Assembly (NCBI GenBank): GCA_023515745.1
Contig: JALECJ010000256.1
Coordinates: forward strand, 186,001 to 250,000
Source: Amoeboaphelidium protococcarum
Lineage: Eukaryota; Aphelidiomycota; Aphelidea
Direction of reading: 5' to 3'
Length of the DNA: 64,000 nucleotides
Part shown: positions 9,674 to 20,835 of the stretch, in pieces
Layout: the number at the start of each line of letters is the position of its first letter
Numbering within the stretch: position 1 is the first letter of the stretch
The notes under the pieces: model-generated
What the model was told of the DNA's origin: nothing
Seen by the model: the letters and a program-made list of their open reading frames with translations, nothing else
The model's database searches: none
Translations under genes and position numbers: made by a program

Positions 9674-10391
9674 ATGGAACTTCCGGCAATATACAGTTTC
9701 CCGCCATTCTTCACGTAATACATCTCGGAGTTTATCTGTTATTATATTGGTTAAATGTAAATTGTGTAGTAAATAGCCTACGCCATAGTCGTGGATCAAG
9801 TAGAGAGATTCATGGACCAATCTGCTCATGAACCATCTCAAAGATTAGAAGCGATTCAAGTTGACTCTTAATCAGTATAGTGGACTAGAAATATTTTCTA
9901 ATACCAATATATAGCGAAAGGCATCCACAGATTTGATCAATGCTCTGTATAAACATTTACTGGACGTGGGCAAGTTTCAGATTGACCGTTCCGACAAGAT
10001 TAGCTCAGTCTTCGTGCTCTGGTAGTCTGTCGATGAGTGGGCAGAATATATGCTCTAATGGGTAAGCTCTCAGTATTCTCAGTTACCATACGTACGTTAA
10101 ATGGTATAATTAATTTCATAATGTCTGTAGGCGTCTGTTAGACACATGCAAGGATAAATTCTTACAATTTATGAGCTCACACAGGGTGATGAGACAACCA
10201 TGGAAGGTTAGCATTAAATTAAAACTTTTGAATATCATGCGTCTGCTATAATCATTAAGTATGTAGAATTCTATGGTATGGAGTTCAACTTGATGATCAT
10301 GGTTCTATAAGTATTAGAGCGGAAGAGTAAAGTGTAAATTCTGAAATCTAGTAATGGAGATGTCACGGAGACTGGTGTGAAATTTCTCTGA
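9674..10391 (+). CDS. VPS25: ESCRT-II subunit VPS25
   Basis: Four exons: 9674-9714, 9770-10061, 10131-10206 and 10267-10391, with introns of 55, 69 and 60 nt, all GT-AG. The spliced product is 177 residues, matching the usual 176. The N-terminus carries the signature Y-x-FPPFFT. The two winged-helix domains show 'IQRK', 'SVFVLW-x4-DEWAEY' and 'YELTQGDET', and the protein ends in GVKFL like other VPS25 proteins. As part of ESCRT-II it links ubiquitinated cargo sorting to ESCRT-III on endosomes. The exon structure was fixed by joining frames that match the family; each join restores phase exactly. Confidence 0.93.
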
Positions 10392-10466
10392 GCATGTATC
10401 ATTAAACAGTCTTATATTGTTATCAAAATAGATTAACATTCTTCTTCTTCATCATCATTATCTTTA

Positions 10467-11849
10467 TCATTACGCGTATAGCTTGTCTTTATGATCTTCA
10501 TTTAGCTGAATCCAAGCTAAACCTTTTTCCCCTCCCACAGTCACTATACCTTCATTGACAGCAAGTTCAATATACTCTTTAAAATTAGAACAGCCCACAC
10601 GGTGATACAACAGAGGATTTCTACGCGTCAATTCACTGCCAACACGAGATCTACGCGGCTTTGGCTCTCCCGCAAGTCTAGCCTTTTCTAGAATCTCAAT
10701 CAGCAAGTCAAAGAAACCAGGTGCCATTGGTGAAAATACTGGTCCAGCGTATTCTTGTTCAATCTGGGCTTGTACTTTAGATTTAGCCTTAGAGTTAACA
10801 TCCGGTGCGACAGGAGACGATTCTGTACGGACTCTCAGTGATGGAGAACTCGCAGGCTATTTAGTCAAGGTTGATTTAACAGCATCAGATTACTTGTTAA
10901 TCGCATTCACCTACTATTTATTCTACGGAGACACAACATTACTTGCTGGCATGGAGGCATAGTTTGAACTCTCTGAATTCAAAGATGCAACTTTCTAGTA
11001 CGATATATTACTCTCGTTGATGATTTGCTGTTGCTATATATTCCACACATCCATATTCAACACGTCATACTTCCACTCTAGCACTGCATTTGCCTGACTC
11101 TTCAAGATGATGTGCGCACCTTAATTCGGTACGATCAGTACAATAGTAAACTTTCTATTTCTAAGCACTGATAGAGCGTACACAAAATCTTTATCACCTG
11201 AAATCAATACAATAGTGGACTGCGGATGATCTAAAGCAAAGGCCATCATGTCGATCATCATCATTTTATCCACGGCATCCTTCTGGCCATTGTGAGGGAC
11301 ATCAGTCAGACTGACACCAGACGATTGGAGTTCAGATCTAAGCAATCGCTTGTAATTTTCAGAGTACTGTTAAGCAGAAGATTGTTTAACGTCATTGATC
11401 TCCAGGTAAGCCTTGAACTGAGCAATATGTCCAAAGTGATGGATAACCTGTCTCAAGTTATCAACTACAACGTACCCAGGCATTCCCTGAGGCGGAGGAC
11501 AGTTCTCATAGTCCCAAAACACAGCACACTTTTAACTCTACTGATGGTTTTTGTTAGAAGACTTTGATCCATTATTATTACCACTGCTACTCTATGGAGA
11601 TACCTGAGTGTTACTTCCTCTTCTGCCCGGAGACAAACCAGTATCCAAGTGTCCATTCGCCTATAGCCCATCATCAGCAGTGTCCATAGCATCTCCTCCT
11701 TTTGTTACCGACTGGGGATTGTTGTTTTGATATTACGACTATTGCTACTGCTGCTGAATCATGATGGACTGCATAGACTCGCTCATAATGTCAGTAAGAC
11801 TGAAGGCATGTTTAATACCTCTGTTGATAGACTTATTCAGAGATGACAT
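10467..11849 (-). CDS. NYN-domain and LOTUS/OST-HTH protein (MARF1/limkain-b1-like)
   Basis: 460 residues, single exon; TGA at 10467-10469, after a TAA that reads as Gln. A Gln/Ser/Asn-rich N-terminus (about 1-110) precedes a NYN (PIN-like) domain with 'CAVFWDYENCP' (first acidic site), a central 'KDAVDK..MIDM' helix and 'LISGDKDF' (second acidic site). A disordered Ser/Gln/Val-rich linker follows, then a C-terminal winged-helix LOTUS (OST-HTH) domain containing 'LAWIQL'. In animals such proteins bind RNA and control RNA stability in germ cells; some are endoribonucleases. The acidic residues needed for nuclease activity appear present. It shares a 3' to 3' arrangement with VPS25, only 75 bp away. 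Confidence 0.85.
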
Positions 11850-12143
11850 TATATGAGAATAAGAGCTATTGTTATTATTTTCACCTGTTTAGTCTATCTC
11901 TCTGTGATAAAGAAGTTGAATTAAAAGTTGTGTATGATTGTGGGCAGTGAAGTTAATCGTAGATCAAAGTCGACTCCGTTGCTATGCTGAATTTAGTAGA
12001 CAAAGGAGGTGTAAGATAGTAAGTAATAGTTGCCAATAAGGCAGATAAAATATACGCGTAAATTTACACTCTTTAGTACTCTAGATATTAATCAAAGAAT
12101 ATTTATTAGCAAATTCCTACCGTATCATATCATGATCACAAAT

Positions 12144-12593
12144 TCAAATCTATGCAGCAGCAAGGTGAGAGGGCAGTATAGGCATTGCTTTGATAGCCTT
12201 GACGCAACTATCATAATACTCCTCGTAATCAGTGCCAGCTTTTGACTTCTCCGCCACCATAATGACTGATGTGGATTTCTTACTCAGTCCTGCTGCACCG
12301 AGCGCGGATTTTGAGTATACATAGCAATATGGGATATCGGCATCTTCACAGAGCAGTGGCAAGTGACTTATCACGTCAACAGGACTGACATCACCAGCGA
12401 TACAGACAACACCCTTCTCGCCCTTTCTGATTGCCTTGACAACTTCTTTCACGCCTCTCTTGACATGCTTAGCTTTTGTAGCCTTCTTTACCACTTTAAA
12501 AAGCTTCTTTGTGAGCTTCTAGTCAGCGAAAGGATGTGCAATTGGCACCATATTGGCCATATTAATTTCCACCTCAATATCGTCTTTTCCCAT
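12144..12593 (-). CDS. NHP2: H/ACA snoRNP protein NHP2 (L7Ae/L30e family)
   Basis: 149 residues, single exon. The L7Ae fold is clear: 'KAIRKGEKGVVCIAGDVSP' is the RNA-binding loop and 'YCYVYSKSALGAA' follows. The N-terminal extension with 'IAHPFADQKLTKKL' is typical of NHP2 rather than SNU13 or ribosomal eL8. It binds H/ACA guide RNAs for pseudouridylation in the nucleolus. A TAG near the C-terminus is followed two codons later by TGA, so the standard code would give an almost identical protein. Confidence 0.92.
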
Positions 12594-12910
12594 TATAAAT
12601 ATCTTCTCAGTATTTCTATTTTATCAGATGCACCTGAAATTGTTAAACTGATAGAATAATTGCCTAGATTTGACGCGTTTTCAGTAGAAGGCGACCTCCG
12701 TTATCGCTGTGAGCTTTTCTTAGCCAACTTCCAGCTAAAAAGTCGCGTCGTTCCCTTCAAGGTCCGCTCTTCGCATTCCGCTGGTCTTAGATAGTTGAAT
12801 AGAAAACGCACGCGCTGTTCTGCTTTGAAGCCGATCTTTGAGCACCTTCATTACTCCTTTCTGTCTCTATCAACTATACAGAACACTTCAATCTTTAGTG
12901 TATCGGCAGA
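12594..12910. promoter_or_regulatory. Divergent promoter region of NHP2 and adenylosuccinate synthetase
   Basis: 317 bases without a gene between two head-to-head housekeeping genes. It contains one ACGCGT (12673-12678), CG-rich segments near 12790-12820 and a pyrimidine-rich tract (about 12850-12870) just before the synthetase start. Confidence 0.5.
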
Positions 12911-14301
12911 ATGTCTAAAGTCACTGTAGTTCTAGGTTCTTAGTGGGGCGATGAGGGAAAGGTAATATCTTTGTTGTATTATAATGAGATTTGATTCTAA
13001 TTTAAAGCGATCATCATATATTGTAGGGAAAGCTGGTTGATATCTTGGCGTAGAAGGCGGATGTAGTTGCTAGAGCATAAGGTGGTAACAATGCCGGACA
13101 TACTATTGTTACTGAGAGCGGGAAAAAGTACGACTTTCACCTTATCCCATCCGGTCTTGTGTCCCCCAGTGCAATCAATGTTATCGGAAATGGAGTCGTT
13201 GTGCATATTCCATCCTTCTTTGATGAGTTGTAGAAGCTTATCGATGGTGGAATCAGTGTACATGGTCGTTTATTCGTTAGTGAGCGTGCGCATCTAGTGT
13301 TTGACTTTCATCAGATTGTGGATGGGTTGAAGGAGGTTGAGTTGGGTGGCAAGAATATCGGCACTACCAAGAAGGGAATTGGTCCAGCATATAGTTCCAA
13401 GGCTAGTAGAAGTGGCTTGAGACTTCATCATCTAGTGCGCTCGTATGAACAGTGGAGAAGTGGTGGTGATACAAGCATTGAAGCGTGGAAGTAGACTGAA
13501 TTTTGTGTCAAATTCAGCACTATTGTCAAGAATCGATGGAAAAGATATGGTCATTTTGAATATGATATTGATCAGGAATTGCAGAGATACAAAGACTATG
13601 CCGAGCGGATGCTTCCATTTGTATGTGATACCGTGTACTTTATGAATTAGTAGATTAGTCAGACTGGTAAGACCTTATTGATAGAAGGAGCCAACGCGCT
13701 GATGTTAGATCTTGACTTTGGTACGTATCCATTTGTAACTTCCTCTAATGCTTGTGTCGGTGGTGTGTGTACAGGCTTGGGCATATCTCCTCACTGGGTT
13801 GGCGATGTCATTGGTGTGGTTAAGGCATACACTACGCGTGTTGGCGGCGGTCCATTTGCTACAGAGCAGTTGAACGCTGTGGGTGAGCACTTGTAGAATG
13901 TTGGCGCCGAGTATGGTGTGACCACCGGGCGTAAGAGAAGATGCGGCTGGTTAGATATGGTGGTGCTCAAGTACTCGCACATGATCAATCATTACACTTG
14001 TATTAATCTCACAAAACTGGACGTTCTCGATCAGTTGGATGAGGTGAAAATTGGCGTTGCCTACAAGCATAATGGTCAACTACTATAATCATTTCCGTCC
14101 GATTTGCATGTACTCGATAACATTGAAGTGGTGTATGAGACTTTACCGGGCTGGAAGTAGGATATTTCAAAGTGTCGCAAGTTTTCAGAGTTACCAAAGA
14201 ATGCTCAAAATTATGTTCGCAGATTTGAGACACTTCTTGGTGTGCCTGTAAAGTGGATTGGCGTTGGTCCTTCACGCGATTCAATGATAGTCATTGATTG
14301 A
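12911..14301 (+). CDS. ADSS: Adenylosuccinate synthetase
   Basis: Two exons, 12911-12961 and 13027-14301; the 65-nt intron interrupts GSQWGDEGK/GKLVD exactly between codons. 441 residues, normal for the family. The P-loop-like GSQWGDEGKGK and the 'GGNNAGHT' substrate loop are present, as are '[16 protein letters not shown]' and '[10 protein letters not shown]'. It converts IMP, GTP and aspartate to adenylosuccinate, the first committed step to AMP, in the cytosol. The Gln in GSQWGD is TAG and the Gln in RAQGGNN is TAA; both are invariant in the family, which makes this the clearest proof of the altered code in the window. Confidence 0.97.
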
Positions 14302-14548
14302 GGTTGATTAAGTTATTGATATTTAAGTATTATTTATGTCTTTATCGTCTGATTTAAATAGATAAGTAGATACGAAATTATCATAACAGGTAGTTGAAAA
14401 CAAATATCAATTCTTCATCCACTTCATTCATTTAAAAACATATCACATATGAAGACAAAATTTTACGACCAGCACCTAGACATGATAAAAATGCAAAATT
14501 AAACAGTATGGGTGACAACAGCACCATCTCTCACCAAGAGTCACGGTC

Positions 14549-15475
14549 TCATTGTGTGGCTGTGCTGCTGCTTGGAGTATCAGTCGGGACAACGTACGTG
14601 ACGGAAACCACTCCATCATCATTTGCGCCTGCAACGACAGTCTCTTCCACTCCGGTAGTGATGGTTGAGAAGAACACAGTGGTATCTGTTAGAGTAGTGG
14701 CCAGAGTTGAAGTTATTAGAGACAGTGAGTCACTTGGATACAGAGTCGTTACACCAGTCTGAGTCTCAGTAGCCACAGTCGTTCTGACAATAGTTGATAG
14801 ACTATAATCACCAGTAGGGGTTGACGAACTAGTTTCAGTAGCCGAGGACGAAGTGGCCGTTGGTGATGCAGCAGGTGTGGTGATAGGGAACAGAGTTCCA
14901 GTGTTAATTGTAGTAGAACTGGTCGAGTAGGTTGTAGAGGAGCGAATCACAGTGATATAGACAGGTGGACACAGAGTAGTTCCACTACCAGACCCACCAC
15001 CACCAGTACTATTGTTGAATGAGCATACAGCGACAGTAGGCGTCAACTGCTCACACTTCTTACCTCTGTTAGGCACAGGATTATTCTCGCACTTGTACAG
15101 CAGACCCAGAGGACACTCAATACGAACATTGTTCAATCTATCACCGAAACAGTACGAGCCAGGTGGTTTATTAGCACAGTAGGCGACGATAGATGCATTA
15201 CCAACATTGGGAACACAGCGAGCGATACCAGCACGATATCCAGACGTGCGCTTGATACCACGCTCTTGACAGAACTCAAACGGTGCTTTAGGACAAGTGA
15301 AGATGGTCTTTCTAGGACACTCAATCTTCTAGAAGATGGACACAGGGGAACAGTAGAGACCAACAGGCTTGTCATCACAGAATCTGTCCACCAGCTCAGC
15401 ATCAGATTGGTTTCCAGGATTCTGAGCGGATATCAGACCAAACACCACGGCACTAGCAATCAATAGCTTTTGCAT
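14549..15475 (-). CDS. Secreted Cys-rich protein with Ser/Thr-rich tail
   Basis: 308 residues, single exon. A signal peptide is evident (MQKLLIASAVVFGLISAQ). It is followed by two or more Cys-rich repeats of about 50 residues, each built around 'G-x-YC', 'IECP' and a further CP/CE pair. From about residue 165 the chain is a long Ser/Thr/Val-rich stretch without Cys, likely O-glycosylated and extended, with no clear C-terminal membrane helix. A cell-wall or extracellular surface role is probable. The repeats resemble those of the Cys-rich protein at 29030-29910, suggesting one family. I do not recognise a named domain. Confidence 0.75.
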
Positions 15476-15802
15476 GCTTACTATTAGTATGACAAAGTAC
15501 AAAGTTCAATGAATATTCTTGCAACTTACTTGAACAAAGAGTAAAACAGAGCGGGTGACGTTACAACTTTTGTTATTAAAATTTGTTTTGATGAATTGTG
15601 GACGCGTCATCGTTTCAGCCTTTTGTATTCTGAAACAGTTTCACCCGGGAGATTGGGGCCCGCAAAGGAAAATGGAAGCCAATAATTGGAAACAGAAAGT
15701 CACTCTTTACTGTTAATCACTGTAAATAATAATCATCATCTATATTTCCCTTCTCAGTTCGTCGACATTCATCTCTCATTTAAAATTGAGTCACCAACAC
15801 TA
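15476..15802. other. Intergenic, promoter of the secreted protein
   Basis: 327 bases between the secreted-protein start and the SH3-protein stop, both on the minus strand. One ACGCGT lies at 15602-15607. No gene seen. Confidence 0.5.
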
Positions 15803-16198
15803 TCAAATTTTATGCTCAGTGACATGATCAGGTGGGAACGGGCCATATTGATTATTGCACTCTCCCTACACAAGATGACATGATGTATAAAAAAGCATTC
15901 AGTATGTTTGTTGAAGAGTCGCCATAAATGATTTTACCTCCCAAAATCCAGGTTCGATGTCGGATGACTTTTTATAAACGTATACCAGCTCATCCCTGAA
16001 TAATGTTAAATGCTTATTAGATGTTGGAATATAATCACTCTTCACAATGAACACTCCTATGTAACTCGGCAGGTTTCCTTGGCTCTAAGTTGCATCGACT
16101 TCATCTCCCCAATCATCATCTACTTTAGTTTATTTTGCTTTATTTGATGCAGTATTACTACTGCCAGACTTTTATGCAGAATTATTGACCGTTGGCAT
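15803..16198 (-). CDS. Small SH3-domain protein
   Basis: Two exons, complement(15803-15865, 15938-16198), joined by a 72-nt GTAAAA...TGTAG intron in phase 0. 107 residues. A basic, Ser/Asn-rich N-terminus with an acidic 'DDDWGDE' patch precedes a complete SH3 fold: 'SDYIPTSNKHLTLFRDELV' (RT loop), then 'FWEGE' and 'YGPFPPDHV', matching the ALYDY ... WW-x-G ... G-x-FP-x-NYV pattern. The splice falls exactly at the Trp-Glu/Gly junction, a good check on the model. It probably binds Pro-rich partners, such as the verprolin encoded nearby at 20836, though nothing in the sequence shows that pairing. Confidence 0.8.
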
Positions 16199-16330
16199 AA
16201 TGATCAGGTGTTTACGGGTCTTGGAACTTTGCTGCACTCTACTAATTCTGTTAATGAGCGATAGTTGAAACAAAAGGAAAAGGAGACTGCATCAAATATG
16301 ATGATTGCACCACCAATTTTCAAATTAAAA

Positions 16331-16989
16331 TCAAGACTATTCATTCTTTTACAATAAAGCATGATGTGCAGAGTACTCAACGTATCGGGCAGCATTGTCT
16401 TTAATATCGGCCAGCTCTTCAACATTGAGTTGTCGAATCAGTTTTGCAGGACTCCCCATAATCAAAGATCTCGCTGGGAACGTCTTGTTCATAGTCACCG
16501 TTGAATTTGCTGCAACTAAACTACAAAGATAACGCTCCATATAACATTTATTAATTATGATTATGATTATCGACACTTTGTACCTTTAATTTCCTATTTA
16601 AGCGCCATCCAACACGACTGCGCCCATTCCAATGAGGCAGTCATCTCCGATTCGGCATCCATGAAGTACTGCAGAGTGGCCAATTGAGACCCCTTCACCC
16701 ACTATGGTTGGATACTTTCTAGTCACCTACACTACGGTGATATTGGAAATAACAACTTGTATAACACAGATGCTCTATTTACGTGAATACAGACATTGTC
16801 TTGAACATTAGATCGCTCACCAACAGAAATATGATTAATGTCACCGCGAATTACAGCGTTGTAGTAGACGCTTGAATCTTTAGCAAGACTGACATTGCCT
16901 ATAATGTTGGCTGATTTTGCAACAAAAGCAGCACGCGCCACGTTGGGCTTAATCGCCAGGTTTTTTAATGCTGTAGCAGTTAAAGTCAT
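16331..16989 (-). CDS. Gamma-class carbonic anhydrase-like left-handed beta-helix protein
   Basis: Three exons, complement(16331-16520, 16584-16726, 16783-16989), with introns of 63 and 56 nt. 179 residues. Hexapeptide repeats run from about residue 22 to 130. The three zinc ligands of the family are visible as His in 'CIHVT', 'SIGHSAV' and 'LHGC'. The C-terminal '[10 protein letters not shown]' is typical of the YrdA/gamma-CA group. In mitochondria such proteins are part of, or related to, a complex I subdomain in plants and protists; in bacteria they bind zinc. The N-terminus ([20 protein letters not shown]) could be a mitochondrial targeting sequence. Confidence 0.88.
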
Positions 16990-17111
16990 TAGATAGAAAC
17001 ACTATCAGAGATCTTAGAAGTGAAAGAGACACTCAAAACTAAAGCAGTTTAAAAGTCAAAACGCAATTTAAACGTGTAGAAAATTAATAGGATACAAATT
17101 CAAATTTGTAT

Positions 17112-18719
17112 TCATTATCCAACAACTCCAACATTCTCCTTGTCGGATTTACTTACTTCAATATCGCCAGTCAAACTCACCTTCTGAAATAAGTTGCCAT
17201 ACACGGCTCTCTACTTGCTTATCAGGGCTTTCAACTTCAAGTTCACATTGCTTAGCAAGCGCTTGCCGTCAATGTTCTCTGCATCCACTTCCAAGATTGT
17301 CATACAGTCACGACGAGCCTCATCATACTCCTACCGCATAAAATAGGCCTGGGCGCGTCTGTACAGAGCTTTACAGCGTTAAGTAGGATCTAAATTCAAC
17401 TTTAAGGCATTTTCGCATTGTTCAATTACCAGTAGATAATCTTCAAATTTCAAATAGCAAGCAGCCAGATTCAGACGAACTGATTATTGCAAAGCCAAAA
17501 CTTTATCTTTCACTGCAGAGTCCTCCTCCAGCTTTTTCTTATCCGCCTTCAACACGTCAAGCACTTTCGAGTAATACTTTACAGCAAGACGCAACTTTCC
17601 ATCTTTAAATTGATGATTACCATAATTCTTCAGTAAAGTAGCATGCTCAACTTTATCAGCAGCTTCCATCTTCCACAAATTCTTCTCCTCTTCAAAATCA
17701 ACAAGTTACACCATAAACTTTAAAGTCGACGCGTCACTTGGAATCTAAATGGAATCTTTCAACTATGATGAGCCCCATCCAAAAGAGATTGGAGAAGTGA
17801 CTTCAGCCAACTCACCGCGCTTCATCTTCAACAACGCAAACTCTACAGCTTCTGGTAATTGGCCACTACCCAATTGCACTGAACGAGGAGCATCGTCGCG
17901 ATACAACTCAACCTCTTAACCGCCATCAGACATGACAGCAAAGGCAGTCAATTAGAGAGTAGCACTGTGCCCTTCCTTTGGACGGTCATACTTGTCACCT
18001 TCCTGCAGAATCTTTCGATAAACAAGATTTTTATACTGGCCATCAAACTCAGATTCTAATACATCATCAATTTCCACAATCTGCAAGCATTCAACCTTAA
18101 TGTTAAGTGCTTCTTATCCCTCATTGATATATCCAGCTTCAATAATCAATTGTGCTTTCTCACCACGTTTCAACTTCTTAGCCACAAGAGACCACAAATA
18201 AGCTTCTTTCTATTCACCTAGAGGCTACAACTCATCATTGACTTTGACCACCTTCTCCGCGCCTCCATCTAATAGTAGTTTACTCTCCCACCCATCGCGT
18301 GCGTGTCTCCATTCATCCTCACACTTCTCTGTAACTACCAGCTGTACTTTCCCATCATCAGTAAGGTCATTAGCACCTCTAAAACCAAGTAGCTCGATAT
18401 CAAACACCAAAGTAGCATTACCGGGGATGCTAGGCGGTGCGCCATTTGCGCCATATCCATATTCGGGCTTAATAATAAACTGGCTCTTCTCTCCCACCTT
18501 CATTGTGGCCACTGCCTCCTCCCATCCTTGTATGACCTGCTTTGTGCCCAGAGTAAATTTGAATGGAGAATCGCGGTTCTAGCTGGAATCAAACACCTCA
18601 TCACTGCCTTCTAATCTACCAACGTACAGCACGCGCACTTCATCGCCTGGCTGAGGAGCTTTATCAGATTAAGCCTCTGTGATTATCTTTTTGTAAACTT
18701 AATTTGCCACTATTTCCAT
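17112..18719 (-). CDS. FKBP-type peptidyl-prolyl isomerase with TPR domain (FKBP51/52-like)
   Basis: 535 residues, single exon. The first FKBP domain (about 20-125) is canonical, with 'V-x-VLYVGRLEG', 'FKFTLGTKQVIQGWEEAV' and 'YGYG'. Two degenerate FKBP-like domains follow (about 130-250 and 260-345). Three TPR units start near 'EHATLLKNYGNHQFKDG' and include 'RLNLAACYLK' and 'ALYRRAQAYF', ending about residue 500. This layout is that of Hsp90 co-chaperone immunophilins, which bind the Hsp90 MEEVD tail through the TPRs. Many Gln are TAA or TAG. It is divergent from the gene at 18749, with only about 30 bp between starts. Confidence 0.92.
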
Positions 18720-18748
18720 TTCGTTAGTTAATACTAGGTGTGAACGAG

Positions 18749-19235
18749 ATGACTAGAAATACAGAGGACTTTATTCAGAAACACTTTCGCCAAGGTTCTA
18801 TCCGTTTCTATCAAAATGATCTTACTGATCAGCGATCGCCCCTTTTGAGGACAAGTCATTGTTTGAAACGCTCCAATGTCGCCAGTGTTCTACAACATGT
18901 TTCAGATCTCCAAGTGCCTGAATTAGATCAACGTGGTCAAGCACTAGGTGCATTTATCAACACTATTATGAAAAATCCGAGTTTATTTCAGAAAGACTCC
19001 TCTACTTCATACTTTAGGTATGTCAGACTTAGCAACTCTTTATTTCAAGACATTTAGCGTATTCTTTCCATTTGACTTTATAGCGTATGCCTTGAACAAA
19101 ATTTCTTTTTTTGGTGATGGCTCTCAATTTATTTCAATTTACTCAACATAGATCACATGTTATGTCTATATATAGATCACACGTAAGTAGATAGATGTTC
19201 TCGTTTTAGCATCAGTTGCTCCGCATTTAGAATGA
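18749..19235 (+). CDS. Hypothetical protein, two exons
   Basis: Exons 18749-19017 and 19058-19235 join through a 40-nt GTATGT...TTTAG intron and give 148 residues; phase is restored exactly. The N-terminal half is polar and helical ('SNVASVLQHVSDLQVPELDQRGQAL'). The C-terminal half is hydrophobic with strand-like segments ('FFPFDFIAYALNK', 'YSTQITCYVYIQ') and could hold one membrane helix or a beta-rich fold. I do not recognise the family. The intron is among the shortest in the window. It shares a very short divergent promoter with the FKBP gene. Confidence 0.6.
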
Positions 19236-19360
19236 GATGTTACTATAAATACAATACCTGCTCTAATGCTCTTAAGCTGTTCATCATCTCTATCCCTTTC
19301 TTCTTCCTTTATACAAATATCGTCAACAAAATATATATATATATCACTCTAAATAATAGA

Positions 19361-20503
19361 ATGATGAAACACTTTGTGGTATCAGCTGCTGCATTGATCT
19401 CCTCGGTGTATGGCGCGTGTTGTTACACTCCATCCCCTAAATTTCTGTCTGTTAGCAACTTCGACTTGAATCTGGCTATTGTCTCAACTTTAAAGACAAA
19501 CTCAAATATATCCATTGTATTTCCAGCATCTTACCTGGTCAAGGGGTCTCCAAGATCTTGTAAGTCCGGTACAAGTGCATTTGATTTCACTTGTACGTAT
19601 GGCGCGTCATCCATCTTCAACGGTACATTCACCTTGTTCACTCCAGGTAACTCTAACGGAATGCCGCAGGTAACTGTGAAGGCCAATGGTGAGACTTGTG
19701 AGAGTGCTACCTGGTGCAAGGGATTCGATACTGCTGGTACTGTCATGCCAACTTCCGATGGTGCACCTGATGGTTATGTCAATCTGGGTCCACTTGGTGC
19801 GTATCCACCAGCAACATTCTGGCCTGTGATGGTTGGTATCATTCTGGTTGTCGTCGGCATGGGTTATTTCTTCTTTATGCGTATCAAGAAGGTGCCATCT
19901 AATGCTCAAGATATCGAGGCCCAGGAGGAGGCTATGGCAAGAAGTAGTAACCGCGCCGGTTGGTTCGGTGAGAAGAGACCAGATGCTGGTGGTGATGGTG
20001 CCACTGTGCCAAGTAACAACAAGGGATATGCGCCATTTAGTAAAGCTGGTAAGGCTGCCGCTGCTTCAACTACTGCTACTACGGCTGCAAAGAGTAAAAT
20101 GACTCAGAAGCCTGCTACTACTACAAAGGATGGTGAAAAGGATGCCAAGAAGGCTCCAACCAATTCTACCTAGGCCAAGAATGAAAGACGCTCGAGCTTG
20201 ACCAAGCGCGACTTGATGGCTAAACGTAATGTTGACTCTGATGACGATGATGAATCCGTGACTGGTTCAGACACTACTACCGATTCAGATGCAGATCGTA
20301 TTGTGAAGAGAATGTCAGTATCAGACTTCAAGAAAGCCTCTAGAACTTAATCCTCACTGAGAAAGGACACTAGAGCTGATGATCGCAGCAAACGCGCGTC
20401 AACCATGTCCCAAAGCACTAAAGCAAAGCCTGCTGAGAAGAAGGGCGGCACTATGAAGGGCTCAAAGCCTAAAAAGCCTCTCGTTGAACTTGATGATATT
20501 TGA
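19361..20503 (+). CDS. Type I membrane protein with basic, acidic-patched cytoplasmic tail
   Basis: 380 residues. I chose the ATG at 19361 because it gives a clean signal peptide (MMKHFVVSAAALISSVYGACC); an in-frame ATG at 19232 would add 43 residues of AT-rich sequence. The lumenal domain of about 160 residues has paired Cys. A membrane helix, 'FWPVMVGIILVVVGMGYFFF', follows. The 180-residue tail is rich in Lys, Ala, Thr and Ser with an acidic run 'DSDDDDE'. Lys/Thr repeats and Ser/Thr-Lys motifs suggest a phosphorylated scaffold. No known domain. It could be a surface receptor or adhesion protein, but nothing shows its ligand. Confidence 0.7.
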
Positions 20504-20835
20504 TTGAATAGTATAGAATAAATAGATTGATTTGAACATGCAAACTTCTTATTTAGCAAGATGAAGATATAACATTGCACCTTAATTATGATAATAAAGC
20601 AATCAATTTTTATCTTGAATATGCACCATGAAATGATGAACATCTTTCCTGGTAAGTTTGACTTGGACAATTCGTCATCATTCGAATTTCGATTCAAGAG
20701 CGTTTTCTCTTTTCATTCCGCGATTGAGAGAGAAATTTTGAGCGCTGATCATTCTTCATTCATTCTCTCCAGTGATTGATTGTTCTCTCTTTGTTTAACG
20801 TTAAAGCCTTAAATTATCAAATCAATAGTAGAAAA
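20504..20835. other. Intergenic, verprolin promoter
   Basis: 332 bases, AT-rich with TC-rich tracts near 20700-20790; no gene seen. Confidence 0.5.

Noticed and set aside
19232-19360. N-terminal extension of the type I membrane protein
   Set aside because: It overlaps the end of the upstream gene, is AT-rich, and would bury the signal peptide.
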